Source of the DNA: Gaeumannomyces sp. JS-464
Taxonomy: Eukaryota; Ascomycota; Sordariomycetes; Magnaporthales; Magnaporthaceae
NCBI GenBank assembly: GCA_002197995.1
Contig: NGZR01000005.1
Coordinates: 1,302,001-1,366,000 of the forward strand
Direction: 5' to 3'
DNA: 64,000 nt
The number at the start of each line of letters is the position of its first letter. Within the stretch, counting starts at the first letter, position 1. The notes beneath the pieces were generated by a model. The model was not told where the DNA came from. It saw only the letters and a list, made by a program, of their open reading frames with translations, and did not search any database. Shown here one piece after another: positions 11,118 through 24,000 of the stretch. Both the position numbers and the translations under genes were made by a program.

Positions 11118-13693
11118 TCAGAAATACAGGGACTGGCCGGTGCTCGACAGGACATACTCGACGCCCAGCCTGGACTCGCTCTCGTGCGCCGCGAGCTCCT
11201 GCATTATGACGTCGCACGTCGGGGTCTTGCCGTCCAAGCGGTCCTTGACGTGTATGATGACCACCTTGAGGCCCCTGAGCGGCTGCTGCAGCTGCTGCAG
11301 GTCGGCCATGGCCGAGGACGCCGACATGCCCATGGCGTCGCTGCCGCCGCCGGCGCTGTTCTGCCGCCCGCCGCCGCCGGGGTCAGGAGGGAGAGGTCCG
11401 CGTCCTTGAGCGAGAGCTCTGCCGTCGGCGTCGCGAGGTGCGGCGAGTCGTAGAGCTGGCCGGCATGAGGGTGGTGCGGGTGGTGGCAGCCGCCGGGAGC
11501 GCCTGCGTGTGCCCGGTCTCCCGCTCCCCCGAGCTGTGACGGCTGGGACAGGTCGATGACGCCCGAGGCTGCCGAGGATCTGCGGCCCGACGACGGCGGC
11601 CTCACCGTCCTGGGAGAAACAGGGTCGTCGGGGGTCGGCTGCTGCTGTTGTGACTGCTGCTGCGACTGCTGGCTACCGCTGCCGCTGCCACCGCTGCCGT
11701 CCCTGCCGCTGTTGATGGTGATCTCGGTCCTCCTGCGACTGGCGACGCCGCCTCCAGGCGACACCCCGAGCCCGCCGGTGGGCGCCGCGGCGCCGCCGTC
11801 GGTGTCGGCCCTCTTGCGCTTCCTGCCCTCGCGCGACACGGCGGCGCGGGCGGCGGCGACCTCGGCGGCGAGCGCCTGCATCTCCTGGTCGACGAAGCGC
11901 GGGGTCAGGTGGCCAAAGAGCCTGTCGACCGTCTGGGAGTCGTCGTAGCTGCACTCGATGAAGATGGCGGCCAGCTTGCCCGCCGCGATCTTGGGCGCCG
12001 CCTCGGCCCAGATGACGGCGTTGCGCGGGCTGAGGCTGACGCTGTCGGGCTCGACGTCGCCAAAGATGAGCACCTCGCGGCCCGTCGAGACGCAGCGCAC
12101 AAAGTACGCGCTGCTGTCGTAGACGCACACGTTCTCGGTCGAGTTGTGGCCCATGATGCTCGCGACGCTGCCCCTGGCCGCTCCCCCGCCGGGCCCCGTG
12201 CTGACGACGCCGCCGCCGGGCCCGCCCGCGCCGGCGTGCGTGGGCGTCGCGACGCCGCCCGTGCCGAGCATGCCGCCCATCTCGCCGCTGGCCCTGGCCG
12301 CGGCCTGCTGCTGGAGGTACATGGCCAGGCTGGGCCCCGCCGTGTTATGGTGGGCCAGCGAGCGCGGGCTCATGATGCCGCTCATGAGGCCGGCCCCGCT
12401 CATGCCCATGCCCATGCCGACGGCGCCCATGGACGAGGCCGAGAAGGGCGAGCCGTCGAAGCTCGGGTAGCGCGTAGCGCTGCTGGCGGAGCCGCGGTGG
12501 CTGTGGCGCTCGATGCAGTGGCCGTGCGAGACGCCCCAGGCCTTGACCGAGAGGCCGTCGCTAATCTCGAGGTAGCCCCTGCCGTCGCCGTCGCCGAGGG
12601 CCGGGGAGCCGCCCTCGACCAGGCGGCTGTAGGTGACGAGCCCGGCGCCGTTGTTCTCGTCAGACAGGTTGGGCCAGATGACGTTGTTGAAGATGTGCGT
12701 CTTGAAGGCGGCGATGGTGGACGGCAGGCCCGCGAGCCGCTTCGGCCGGGTCCCCGGCAGCCCGGCCGTGTTGATGACGAAGCCGGCGATGTGGTCGAGG
12801 TGCGGGTGCGTGATGAGGTACGCATCGACCAGGGACCGGAGGATGTGGGCGGCGTTGGCCCCCGGGCTGGCGTGCGGGAGCTCTAGGCCCTTGAAGGGCC
12901 CGGACTCGAGCGTGTGCGGGACCGGCACGCTGCCATCCAGCAGGCCCGGCGGCTGGGTCGCCTCCAGGATGCGATTTATCGCGCCCAGGTGCACGCCCGC
13001 ATCCACGGCCACCAGGGACCCCTTGCCCCAGCCCGAGGCCAGGGACCGCACGAGGAAGGCCGTTGTGTTGGACTCATCTGGTCCACCACCCGAGCCCTAA
13101 GCAACGGTATGGTTTTTTCTGTTAGAACGACAGCTCTCGTATGTTGGCGATAGTATGTCTGGCCAGGTTGTTTCCAGCATGTAATAGTGAATAGGGGGGA
13201 AAAAAGTGGCTATTCCAAGAAAATTGGATAGACAAAACCCCCTAGCAAAAGTGATCACAGCTGGGAAAATGAGATATGACGGCTACGACAGTTAGACAAT
13301 CCCCTGATGGTTGGCATTCCTCCCATTTCACCACCGGGCACGCCGACAGGTGTGGGACCGTGGAATGGCCAAAAGAGGTCGTGCAAACAGCCCATCTTGC
13401 ATTGCACTCTCTAAGACCGGTGAGAGAACAAAGGACAGGACGAACATTGGCCAAGGCAGCCAGACTTCCAAGTCTGGCGAGACATGCTGCGGGACCCATC
13501 CGACACCCCGGCCGGTATTGGTAGACGGCAATTGTGCGGGGAAGGATCTAGACTCATTGGATAATAAGAAAGACAAAAACGGATCAGAAGATAAGAAAAG
13601 TAATAAACTTACAAGTACGATGACCTGCAGCGCCTGCGCCTGCGCCGGCACCGTGCCGCCAGCGTCGTCCGCGCCGGTGCCGCCGTCACCCAT
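11118..13693 (-). CDS. Class II (low-affinity) 3',5'-cyclic-nucleotide phosphodiesterase
   Basis: Hydrolyses cAMP and so damps protein kinase A signalling; homologous to yeast Pde1 and fungal PdeL. Exon 1 (13693-13613) encodes 27 residues ending LQVIVL; exon 2 (13096-11118) resumes with GSGGGPDESNTTAFLVRSLA. The splice is phase 0 across a long 516-base intron. The metal-binding motif HPHLDH of the metallo-beta-lactamase-like fold sits in YLITHPHLDHIAGFV, followed by IFNNVIWPNL and WGVSHGHC. Two low-complexity insertions (Gly/Ala/Met-rich and Gln/Ser-rich) interrupt the fold. Near 11375-11390 one base is lost: the conserved tail LRGLKVVIIHVKDRL to TGQSLYF lies in another frame. Exon 2 is 1979 bases, one short of a multiple of three, consistent with that single deletion. 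Confidence 0.9.
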
Positions 13694-16531
13694 CGTCGCG
13701 GTTTTGGCCCAACAGCCCTGTAGGCAGCTTTGCGCGCTGCTAGTGGAGGGACCGGACCGGGCTTATATGCGCCAGAGCGGCCAGGCGGGCGGGAAGAAAG
13801 ACCGGTGTGGGGATGGCTGTTTGACAGTGGCGGCGTGTCCTCCCCCTCTTGTCGTTTCACCGATGCGGATTTTTCTCGTCGCACGCAGTCTGGGCCAGTA
13901 CAACGATGACCATCGATCGGTTTGCGGAGGGAGTCTGCTGTCGTCTTCTCTTTGCTTGTGCTCTCCTCCACCCAGTACTTGTTTCTTTTTTTTTCTTCTC
14001 TCCCTGTTTTCGTCTTTATACAGCCATGGCACGGATCAGCAAGCAGCCCACCAACACCGGGGATTTGTTGTGGTGTGTCAATGTGTGGAGCTGCAGTGCT
14101 AGCAGGCCAGGGGTCTGTTTGGGGTGTCCGTATAGAGCCAGCAGAGCCGCCTGGACGGCAAAATTGAACGCGCCTCGAGCCGGGTCCCCGTCAGTGCAGA
14201 TAGCTGGCGACGATAGATGGTGGTGAGCGAGTGTCTATGGCGGGTCTGGGCGACCGGGAGGGCGGGAAACGTTGAGATTTTAAGGTTGTTCGGGGCGTTG
14301 CGCAGGGAGCGAGCACTGGAGGGAGGAAGAAGATGGAGATTGGTTCAAAGGAGGAACAAGGAAGAAAAAGAAGATAAAGCAAGAAGTTAAAATGAAGAAG
14401 ACGGATGGATCAAAAGAAGAATAAGGGTTCTAGGGTGTCTGCTTTGCGGTCGCTCACTGGTTCTCCAGCTCACAGACCTGTCCTGGCTAAGCCACACGCC
14501 AGCCTTCCTTTCGGCTTCTTTTGCTTCGTTGGACCACCCCTGGCTGACTGGCTAGGACCAGGCTGGGCTGGCTGGGTTGTTGGAGCTTCTTCCTCTCCCC
14601 CAAAGCGCAGCCGTTAACTCACTCGCCGGCTCTCTTTGAATCTCCCGCGTCCGGGAACGGAAAGGGCGTGTGCGAGTTTCAGACAATGGGGATGGGGGAA
14701 CCCATCGATCCCCCGGGCGGGATGGGGGGACACACCAACGGGTTGCGAGCGCTGGGTCGATTGTGCCACTCTGTCGGGCGGATCCCTGGTGGCTCTTTGT
14801 CAGGTTCCAAAGCTTATCCCCTGGCCTTAACAAGCGCACCGCAGGGTTTCCCCAGGTTGAGCGTCGGAGGAAACAGAGATATCACAGCCCTTCTAGAGGC
14901 CGGCTAGAAGAAGATAGCGAGCGACAGGGCGGCGGGTGACGTCAGTGGTGCTGTGTAGGTGCTATTGGATGTTCGGCGAGTGCTGGGTAAAGAAAGCGGC
15001 GCGATGCAAGGGTTCGGCGACTGCTTTTTTGTTGGCTCCCTTGCCAACCGAGCAGGAACCGTCGTTCTGCCCCCCGGGAGCGCAGGCGTCCCCTTTTGAT
15101 ATCGAATATTGGATCTCGGAGAAGACCGAGGGCGGCGGAGCGGACAGCTGCAAGGCTGGGGAAGCCAGCTGGAGGTTGGCCGAGGAATGAATGGCTTGCT
15201 GTCCTGCTCACCTTGACTTGGCCCTGCAGCTAGACGAATGCATCGAAACCGGAATGCATTAGCTGGGGACCTGCCTGCCTCCTGCCTGCCGGAACCCGCT
15301 AGACCACGGACCCAGGACTGGCATGGGGTGGTATGGTAGTGGATGGATGTGTGCACGGTGTTGTTATTGACTTTGATATCTGATGCGAGACACGGGAGGG
15401 ATCCCTCGCCGCGATTGGAATTGATGGAATTAGTACATATAACAGATTTCTCTAGTGAAAGGCTTTTCTCTTCCCCCTTTTCGTCTTTGTTTTCTTGATG
15501 TCCTGTCCCTTCGTGCCCGTTCCATGCGAAGAACCAGGGGCCGCATCGGCTGCAGTCCAGCGCGAGTCGAGCGACAGCCGCCAGCACGTTGACGACTGGT
15601 CCCCGTGCGCGCCTGCAGCTGAAAGACAGCCCTCCAGGCGAAGAATGGGATGGACGCACGCCTGACAAGCATCTGGACTGGCCAACGCCGGTCCCGAAAA
15701 TGTGGCTTTCCGTGGCCTGCATAAGATCGATGCACGTCTCGTGCCTTTTCCCCCCTCATTCTATTGGGGCTAAATTCCCGAGAATCGGACAGCTGTCAGC
15801 CCCTGACGGTTCACGAGCGAAAAAAACGACGCTGCACGCTGCTGTTGCCTGCAGCTAGCCCTGCAGCTAACTTCCCCGGTCCTTTTGATCATGGCGAATG
15901 GCAGCACCCCCACAGCTGGAGGACGAGGCAAATCGGACTTGCCGCTGCGCAACGGCGGGAACAGGCAAACTGGGGAGCCCACCTGGATGGAGCCTCAGCC
16001 CTCGCTAAAGTGCTTGCTGTGTGGGCTCTCCCACCATTGCCGTCACCACTGTTCAACCGGATGGAGCGGAGTGACGGGCCAGCAGGCTCAGGGCCGGGGT
16101 AAGGCCTTGTCAACGGTCGAGAGCTTCCCGTTTTCGGATGGCGGTCGGTTCGGCTTTGTCCGAAGCCCAGTTGCGTGACGCCTTCAAGGGCTGGTATTTA
16201 TCCGTGATGAGGGATATCATCGTGGAACCTCGCATTGGGCCATTCCTATTGACCACGAAAATAAACATTCAAGGACTTCTGGTGTACGTAAATCTATTTC
16301 CAAGTTGAAACTTGCCAGCTCCATTATACCTACCTATGTACCTTTCCGATATATATATATTTTTTTCTTTTTAAAGTCTATCAACGCGGCAAGCTTGCTT
16401 GCGCGTCGTTGGTGCTGTGGTGAAATATCTAATACTTACTTTCCTGATTTACCTGGTATCCAATTTCAGCAAGAGGTTTGTTGATGCTAGGTCAGCAAGC
16501 CTTCATGTTTGCCACTCCTGGTTACCTTTTC
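13694..16531. other. Intergenic: phosphodiesterase promoter and upstream region
   Basis: 2.8 kb without a recognisable gene. On the plus strand it contains a T-rich tract at about 13978-14008 and, at 14688-14735, alternating G-runs and C-runs (GGGG, GGGGG, CCCCC, GGG, GGGGGG) able to fold into hairpin or G-rich structures. Short ORFs here have no coherent codon bias. The left end presumably holds the leader of the phosphodiesterase; the right end holds the 3' region of the next minus-strand gene. Confidence 0.45.
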
Positions 16532-18852
16532 TTAGGCAGAGAAGCGCCAGCCCAACCGCTGCTTCTTCCTAGTGCAGCCGTCGACGGCAAACTCCTCGAC
16601 CGCATCCTGGACCCGCATCCGCTTCCTGGCGTTGAGCACTAGCCCCTGGTTCATTGCCAGATCCCGCTCGCGCCGGTCCCAAGCCCTCATAGCGGCCTCG
16701 GTTTCGTTGAGGAGCGAAATGGCAGAAGGGAAGGTGTCCTGGGTCCGGGTGTTGGTCTCGCCGGCAGCCACAGAAGCAAACCCATGGTTAGCAGCAATGG
16801 GGTTGAACCGCTGCTCGCCCTGTTGATCCTGCTGGTCCTGTGCAGGCAGCGTGGTGCGGCAGTTGCGCTCCCGGTACGACGACACGTCCTGGGGGTGAAA
16901 ACGGGGCGAGGGAGGCGATAGGGACCTCGTGTCCCTGACCCTCCTCGACTCTCGCCGACGGTCGGCTCTGCGGCCTCGCTCCGTCTCCCGATCCTCCTCC
17001 TCCTCCTCCTCCTCGGCCCGAGTCTGGCGCTTGTTCTGGTGCTCCCTCATCTCCTCGAGCACGACCAGGTTGCCGAGGTGCGCGTTCATGCCGATGTTGT
17101 TGCGCGCGTCCATCGTTTCCCTGCAGCCGGGGGGCCTGCTCGTGATCTGGGCCGCGATCATGGCCTCCGTCAGCGACGCGCCCTTGCTGTAGCCTTGGCG
17201 GAGGCTTTTAACCCGCGACGCCCAGTCATAGGGCTCCGCACAGTAGCCATAGCTCTCCATCTCCTGCTCGGCCTGATCCTTCTTTTTCTGCTCGGCGTCC
17301 ATCCACTCCCAGAACGCCTTGCGCATGGGAAACTCGTGGCTGAGCGTGATGGGCTCGTTCGCCTCGTAGGGGAGGGTGCGGTCGTCGCAGCGGAAGAAGT
17401 CGCCGTCGCTGCCGAGGCTGACGACGTCGACGATGGACTCGAGGCACCACAGGTGGAGATACCCCGCGCAGTGGAACGGGTCCAGCACCTTGCCCGACAG
17501 CTCCGGGTACTCGACCAGGGCGACGCGCAGGTGGCCCTTCTCGATGGTGCTGTTCCGGTTGGGGCACTTGATGTATCTGCACTTTGCACTGAGCCCGGCG
17601 CTGGGGTAGCGGTGGTTGTGCATCGTCGGCATCCTCTGCACGAGCAACTGCAGCCCTGGCTTCTGGAGGTAACATCTGAGGTCCCTGGCATCCAGCCGCA
17701 GGTTGTGGTTCAGCTCGCCAAACTCGGCGTATGAGAACTTGTTGTACGGGCCCCACGCCGGGAGCTTTCGGCCCAAACCCGGTGTACCCTCTTCGGGTCG
17801 TTCCCCGGCTTGATCTTACCCAGCGGGCGGCTGGCCGGCTCGACGATACGGAGGTATTTCTTGAGCCTGTTCTCGCTCTCTTGCGAGGAGTAGGAGTCTC
17901 CGGTGCTGGGCGTAGCGGTCCGTCTACGTCCACGCACTGACGCGGGGGGACGGTAGTGGACGAAAATATTCTTGCGCTTCTGAGTACGTATGCTCGGCAC
18001 ACGGTAGACTGGCGGAATATTGTCAGGCTGCGTCGGCCGCGGCAACACGCGGTTATTGGTTGCGGGAACGTGAGTGAAACCCACTGGGGCTCTTTGAGGG
18101 CTCAGAGCATAGCCGGCGGGATGCGTTGCCACCGGAGAAGCAGCAGGTATAGCCGTTCTGACACGCCGGGGCGATGCGGTAAATCCCCTCTGCGTCGCGA
18201 CAAAATTGGCAATACTATTGGGCCGAGGAGAAGCCCCAACCGGGTTCAAAGCCGACGGAAAAACAGCCGGTATCAGAGGGGTGGCTATCCGGGACGGCGT
18301 CGCATAGCCATTCATGGCAGTAACCCTGGGGACATCAACATGGCGTTGAGGCCTCGGAGAAAAGATGAAGGGGTTTTCCGCGACCGGACTAGGGTATCTC
18401 ATCGGGCTCGAGGACACATTGGTGTCGATGAGCGCGGGTGGAGCGGTGGGAATGTTGAGGAAGGCGGTCGGGGATAGACAGTCCTGCTCCATAGCCGGCG
18501 CGGCGGGCTTGGGTGGCGCGGCCGGCAGGCTGAGAAAGGTGCTTGGGGGCAGGGAATTCTGCTCCGCGGCCGGCGCGGGCGCATGAACTGGAGCAGGCGC
18601 AGCGGGAGCCGACCCGAAGCTGGGCACGAAATCGGCCGTGATCTCCTGGCCCTGAGGCAGAGCGTCAGTGATGGCATCTGCAGTGACGTCGTTGAGCCAC
18701 GACATGTCCGTGTCGCCGAACAAATCGTCACCGAACAAGTCATCGCCGGCATCCACGGGGCTTCCCTGGAATATGGTATTGGGATCAAAGTCCATTTGTG
18801 AGGAGTCCTGCTCCAAAAAAGTGTTGACCGTTGTATCGTTGAGAGAAGACAT
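16532..18852 (-). CDS. Lineage-specific protein with acidic N-terminus (unknown function)
   Basis: About 773 residues if read as one exon with a single one-base loss; I do not recognise a named family. The N-terminal half (from the ATG at 18852, MSSLNDTTVNTFLEQ) has a short acidic duplication (DDLFGDDLFGD) ending in an acidic/aromatic stretch, then Pro/Ala-rich linkers. The conserved-looking half begins near WGPYNKFSYAEFGELN and includes a Cys-containing block (CRYIKCPNRN), RVALVEYPELSGKVLDPFHC, AGYLHLWCLESI and a basic Glu/Arg coiled-coil-like segment. The frames switch around 17740-17760; total length is 2321 bases, one short of a multiple of three. A hidden intron is possible but I saw no good borders. 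The acidic start could be a transactivation-like region; that is inference. Confidence 0.65.
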
Positions 18853-21055
18853 TGCAGTGTTGGTGAAATATGAGAACAGATGGATGCGATGTGTTGTAGC
18901 TGGGTAAACGGCGTTTCTGGCGATGGCGTGAACGCAGCAAGATGACGGATCGAGACTAGAATGACACCAAGGAGGAATTTCATTTCAAGAGACCCGCGCG
19001 GGTACTATCTGTTATATACGGCAGGCTTTACCCGGGAACAATCAGAGGGCCCCAGCAGACAAAGCCACGACTATCAACAAGGGCGGTACAAAGACTATAC
19101 ACAAAGAGGCCAAGGGGTCGGCGCACTTTCCTCCACAGCCACCCCGGCTCGAGTCTTTGTAGCAGGCGAGACAACAAAGCGCACGCCTCAGCAAGTCCCA
19201 AGAAAGCAAGCTCCCCAAGGCCGCGCCGAGAGACTTCCTGGGTCGAGGGCTGATCTGGATCGCTGAGTAGAACACTGTTTTGATACCCGTCAGCAATGGA
19301 GCTGGCAACATCCGATGATTGTTCAAGTGCAAAGTGATCCAGGTAGAAGGGTCAGGAGATGTATAGCATGTCGTCCACATTGGATTTCAGAACAGGTCTG
19401 TGAATGCGTGTATCTCATCATTCAGGAGATCGGGAGAGGATTGGAGAAGACAGGAAGAGAACGTACCGTGACTGGAAATGGCCGTGTGGCTGCTACGAAG
19501 AGCTGCAAGCTACCGCCTTACCTGTTGCATCCCGGCAAGACAACCGAGATAAGATGCCGCCACTCGCCCGAGAGACGCGGTGCGGCGAGGATGCTTCCGC
19601 CGCAGCAGGGTTTCGATGTTGAGGAAAGGAGAAAAAAAAAGAGTGAAGCCGGAAGCATGGAGGATCTTCAAAGCAAAAATTTCAACCGTGGATTGTGGAT
19701 CCGCTTCTAAACACGTGATCACATCCACCTGGGCCTGTCTGACAAGCGGGCTGGTTGAATTGACTCGAGGTGTCGCGGGACTCGGCATTGCATCTTCGGG
19801 GAAAGAAAGCCTTTACAAACAATCTCGCCGGAGGTTGAGATGGAGGATATGAGTGTTTACAAAATTAGTGACGGCGGGCTTTATAGTTGACACAAATATC
19901 GCACGGCGAGCTCATGAGATACAGCCCTTTTATGCCAGCGCCAGTTTACAATATAGAACTATCGGCATAGCAACGCATACGTGGGAGTACACATTGTCGA
20001 CCAATTTTATCAAAGCCAAACTCACACATTTCGTAGGTGGCGATGCCCGACTGGTTTCAAAAATCCTCTTTTTTTAATTTTAATTTTAATTTAATTTTTA
20101 ATTTTTAATTATTTATAACTTTGGCGTTCCTGAACTAGCCCGACGGGGAAGGGATCTAGGCTGCAAGACCCGCCACTCTTTTTTTCGGGACTCACCGGGC
20201 TGACTATTCCTGCTGCCCGCTGCCATGATATCCATGCCGCACCGCATTTCGGATAAGGCATATTGTATGTAGGGCCAAGTTAGATGCGTGTAAAGTGACT
20301 AATTGCATCTGTGATTGTGCTGGCCAACACGCGCAAGCACCCACCTGATTTAATGTTTTGTAGCCCGGGTCAAGCCACTGCAGCCAGTCCTTGGCTCGTC
20401 GTGCAAGAACTGCTATTTGCTCGCTTCCAAGATCGAGCTACGGGAAGGAGGGAAGGAGTGAAGGAGAGGGGAAAAGCCAGCTCCCCAATCACATACATGC
20501 AATTGAGTTGGGTACCTGCCTCCGCGAGTAACTTTGGCAGGGGAGCTCTCAACGGACGTCATAACAAAGCCCGGGCAGCAGCCAAACCACGCGATCCAGC
20601 CTCCCACCCACGTCCCGCTTCCACTACACCGTCAGGCTCTGCAGGCGATTGGCAACTCTGTCCAAGCACGCAGCCATCAAGCAACCCAAGACTGTGCACC
20701 GGAGCACCGTCAGGAACCTGTGCGACGAGAACCCCTGGCGCTCAGTTTCTGACTGCGTTATACTCGCAACTCACTCCGCTACCCCAGTGCCTCGTCTCTT
20801 GTCCTCGCAACGGCTGGGGCTCCGGCGCTCGCCTACCCCGGTCCATGGACCCCTCTCTTGGGCTCCGAGGTTGACCTGAATGGGCTGCATTAGCACTGGC
20901 CCCAACTACGTCACGAGATCTGGCCGAACTCACCCGCCTTTTCCGTCGTCAGCTCACTTGCCTCCACCACGCAGCGCTTCCTCGGTCGGAGACGAGCGAG
21001 CGGCCCTTTACCCCGACTGCGACGCGAATTGCCCTGCAGCCGACCCGTCGCAACC
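18853..21055. other. Divergent intergenic region with AT-rich tract
   Basis: 2.2 kb between the minus-strand lineage-specific gene and Cps1/DIP2. A TATA-like element (TTATATA on the plus strand, 19012-19018) lies about 165 bases upstream of the minus-strand start at 18852. The short ORFs look non-coding. The right part is the Cps1 leader and promoter. Confidence 0.45.
20068..20118. repeat. AT-only low-complexity tract of TTTTAA-like units
   Basis: About 50 bases of near-tandem T(3-5)A(2) units, the only strongly AT-rich block in this GC-rich interval. It lies between divergent genes, about 0.95 kb before the Cps1 start. Probably a microsatellite or a nucleosome-excluding element. Confidence 0.7.
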
Positions 21056-24000
21056 ATGGCCGACCGCAATCCGGAGCTACAGGCGAAGCTGGACGAGCTG
21101 GAGAAGGAGCTCGAGGTCAGTCCTGAATTCCCCATCCTTCATTCCAGTCGCTCGCCCCACGCCGCGTGCCTGGCGGTGCTGTGCCGCATGCTAACCAGCG
21201 CTGGCCTTGCGCTATGTGCGTTGATCTGACCGAGAAACAGGAGGGCGATATCACTACCAAAGGGTAAGCAGTCGTGCCATTGGGCTCTGTCGCCGCAATG
21301 CCATGTGCGTGTCAACGTGCTTGCTGACTCCGCCCCGTGCTTGTGCGCTGCAGATATCAGAAACGCCGAATCCAGCTGTTGTCGCAGTACCTTGGCCCGG
21401 GCGCCGCCGCTGCCGCTGCCCCAGAGGGCCGAGGCCCCCTCCGGATACACTCCGCGGATGACGGCTCACAGGCTGGCAGCGATGGCCATCGGGCTACTTC
21501 GCTGGCCGCGCTAAGCTCCCACACGGACGATGCGGGCCCATACTCCCCAACGAACGTGTCGTCCCCCTCGGCCGGCCGGCCACAGTCCCCCTACGGATAT
21601 TCCCAGTACGAGTCCCCAGACCAGCAGTATCCTGCAACTCTACTGCGGCCTGGCGGTCCTCTCGCCGACCAGAGGCCTCAGATGAGACCTCGCGAATCTC
21701 TTTTCCTCGGTCCCGGCCCTGGCCAGATATCCGCTACCGACCCCTCGAGGACGGGTACTATGGTCTCAACGGACTATGCCTTTAACCCTGAACAGCACGC
21801 AGGAGGCTATGGTGACCACCCCCAACAGGGCCACTACGACAGCAGGACAGGCACATTGCTGGACTCTCAGGGCTACTTTCAAGACTTTGCCGGCCAGCAG
21901 TCGTACGACCAGGGCCAGCAGGGCGAGTACGGCGGACCTCAGCGCTACTCGTCGAGCGACGCTTTCTCGCCTACCGCCGCCATGGCGCCACCCATGCTGA
22001 CGGCCAACGACCTCCCTCCGCCCGACGCGCTCGAGTACCAGCTGCCTCTAGAGCCTCGTGATGTGCCTTTCGCCATCCACGACCCCCACGACAGCAACAC
22101 ACCCATGTCAAAGTTTGACAACATCGCGGCTGTGCTGAGGCATCGTGGTCGCATCCTGGCCAAGTCGCCCGCCTACTGGGTCCTCGACAGCAGAGGCAAG
22201 GAGATCGCCTCCATCACCTGGGAGAAGCTAGCCTCCCGCGCCGAGAAGGTGGCGCAGGTGATTAGGGACAAGAGCTCGCTGTATCGAGGAGATCGTGTGG
22301 CTCTGATCTACAGGGACAGCGAGATCATCGAGTTTGCTATTGCGCTGCTCGGCTGCTTCATCGCCGGCGTTGTCGCCGTCCCCATCAACGACTTTCAGGA
22401 CCACCAGAAGCTCAACCTGATCCTGACCTCAACACAGGCCCACCTGGCTCTCACGACTGAGAACAACCTCAAGACGTTCCAGCGTGACATCACGACACAC
22501 AAGCTTACCTGGCCCAAAGGAGTCGAGTGGTGGAAGACCAACGAGTTTGGCACTACCACCCCAAGCGCAAGGATGACGTGCCCCCGCTGTCGCTCCCAGA
22601 TCTCGCCTATATCGAGTTCTCTCGCGCGCCGACCGGCGACCTGAGGGAGTTGTGCTGAGCCACCGCACCATCATGCACCAGCTGGCGTGTCTGAGTGCCA
22701 TCATATCAACAGTCCCAAGCACTGGACCCTGATACCTTCAGCACGTCGACGCTCAGGGACCGCAGTGGCAAGCTCATTGGTGGTGGTGCGAGCAGTGAGA
22801 TTCTGCTTTCATACCTCGACCCCAGGCAAGGTATTGGCATGATTCTTGGCGTCCTATTGACCGTATACGGCGGCCACACCATGGTCTGGCTGGAGAACAA
22901 GACCGTGGACGTGCCGGGTCTCTACGCCCACCTCATCACCAAGTACAAGGCGACCCTGATGGTTGCCGACTACCCCGGTCTGCGACGTGCCGTGTACAAC
23001 TACCAACAAGACCCCATGACGACGAGGAATTACAAGAAGGGAATGGAGCCCAACTTCCAAACTGTCAAGCTCTGTCTGATTGATACCCTCACTGTGGACG
23101 GCGAATTCCATGAGCTCCTGGCCGACCGCTGGCTGAGACCACTTCGCAACCCTCGAGCCCGCGAGGTAGTCGCCCCGATGCTCTGTCTGCCAGAGCATGG
23201 TGGAATGGTCATCAGTGTACGCGACTGGCTCGGCGGTGAAGAGCGCATGGGCTGTCCGCTGAAGCTTACCCTGGGCGACGAGGAGGACAAGGACTCGGAG
23301 GAAGAGAAAGAGGAGAAAGAGAAAGAGAAGTCCACACAGTCCAACGGCTTCGGAAGCTTACTGGGTGGCGGCACGACCAACACGACAGAGCAGCACGCTA
23401 AGAACGAGCTGAGTGAGGTCCTGCTTGACCGTGAAGCCTTGAAGACCAACGAGGTGGTCGTGGTGGCCATTGGCGAGGAGGCGCGCAAGAAGGCTAGCGA
23501 CCCCAACACAGTCCGTGTCGGCGCATTTGGATATCCCATCCCAGACGCGACCATGGCTGTTGTTGACCCCGAGACGGGCTTGCTGACGTCGCCGCATGCC
23601 ATCGGCGAGATCTGGGTTGACTCTCCCTCGCTGTCAGGTGGCTTCTGGGCACTGCCCAAGCATACAGAGCAGATCTTCCACGCGCGTCCCTACAAGTTTG
23701 AGCCCGGCGACCCCACTCCGACGGCCATCGAGCCTGAGTTCCTGCGCACCGGCCTCCTCGGTACCGTAATCGAGGGCAAGATCTTTGTGCTGGGCCTGTA
23801 CGAAGACCGTATCCGGCAAAAAGTCGAGTGGGTTGAGCACGGCCACGAGATCGCCGTCGAGCACCGCTACTTCTTTGTGCAGCACATCGTCGTCAGCATC
23901 TTGCGCAACGTCCCCAAGATCTTTGCCTGCTCGGCCTTTGACGTCTTCGTCAATGAAGAACACCTGCCAGTCGTCGTGCTCGAGTCTCAAGCGGCATCGA

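Noticed and set aside
11909..12886. 325-codon plus-strand ORF opposite the phosphodiesterase
   Set aside because: It is the antisense of a GC-rich coding exon with His/Ala/Asp/Arg/Gly composition and no family motif; the minus strand carries the recognised enzyme.
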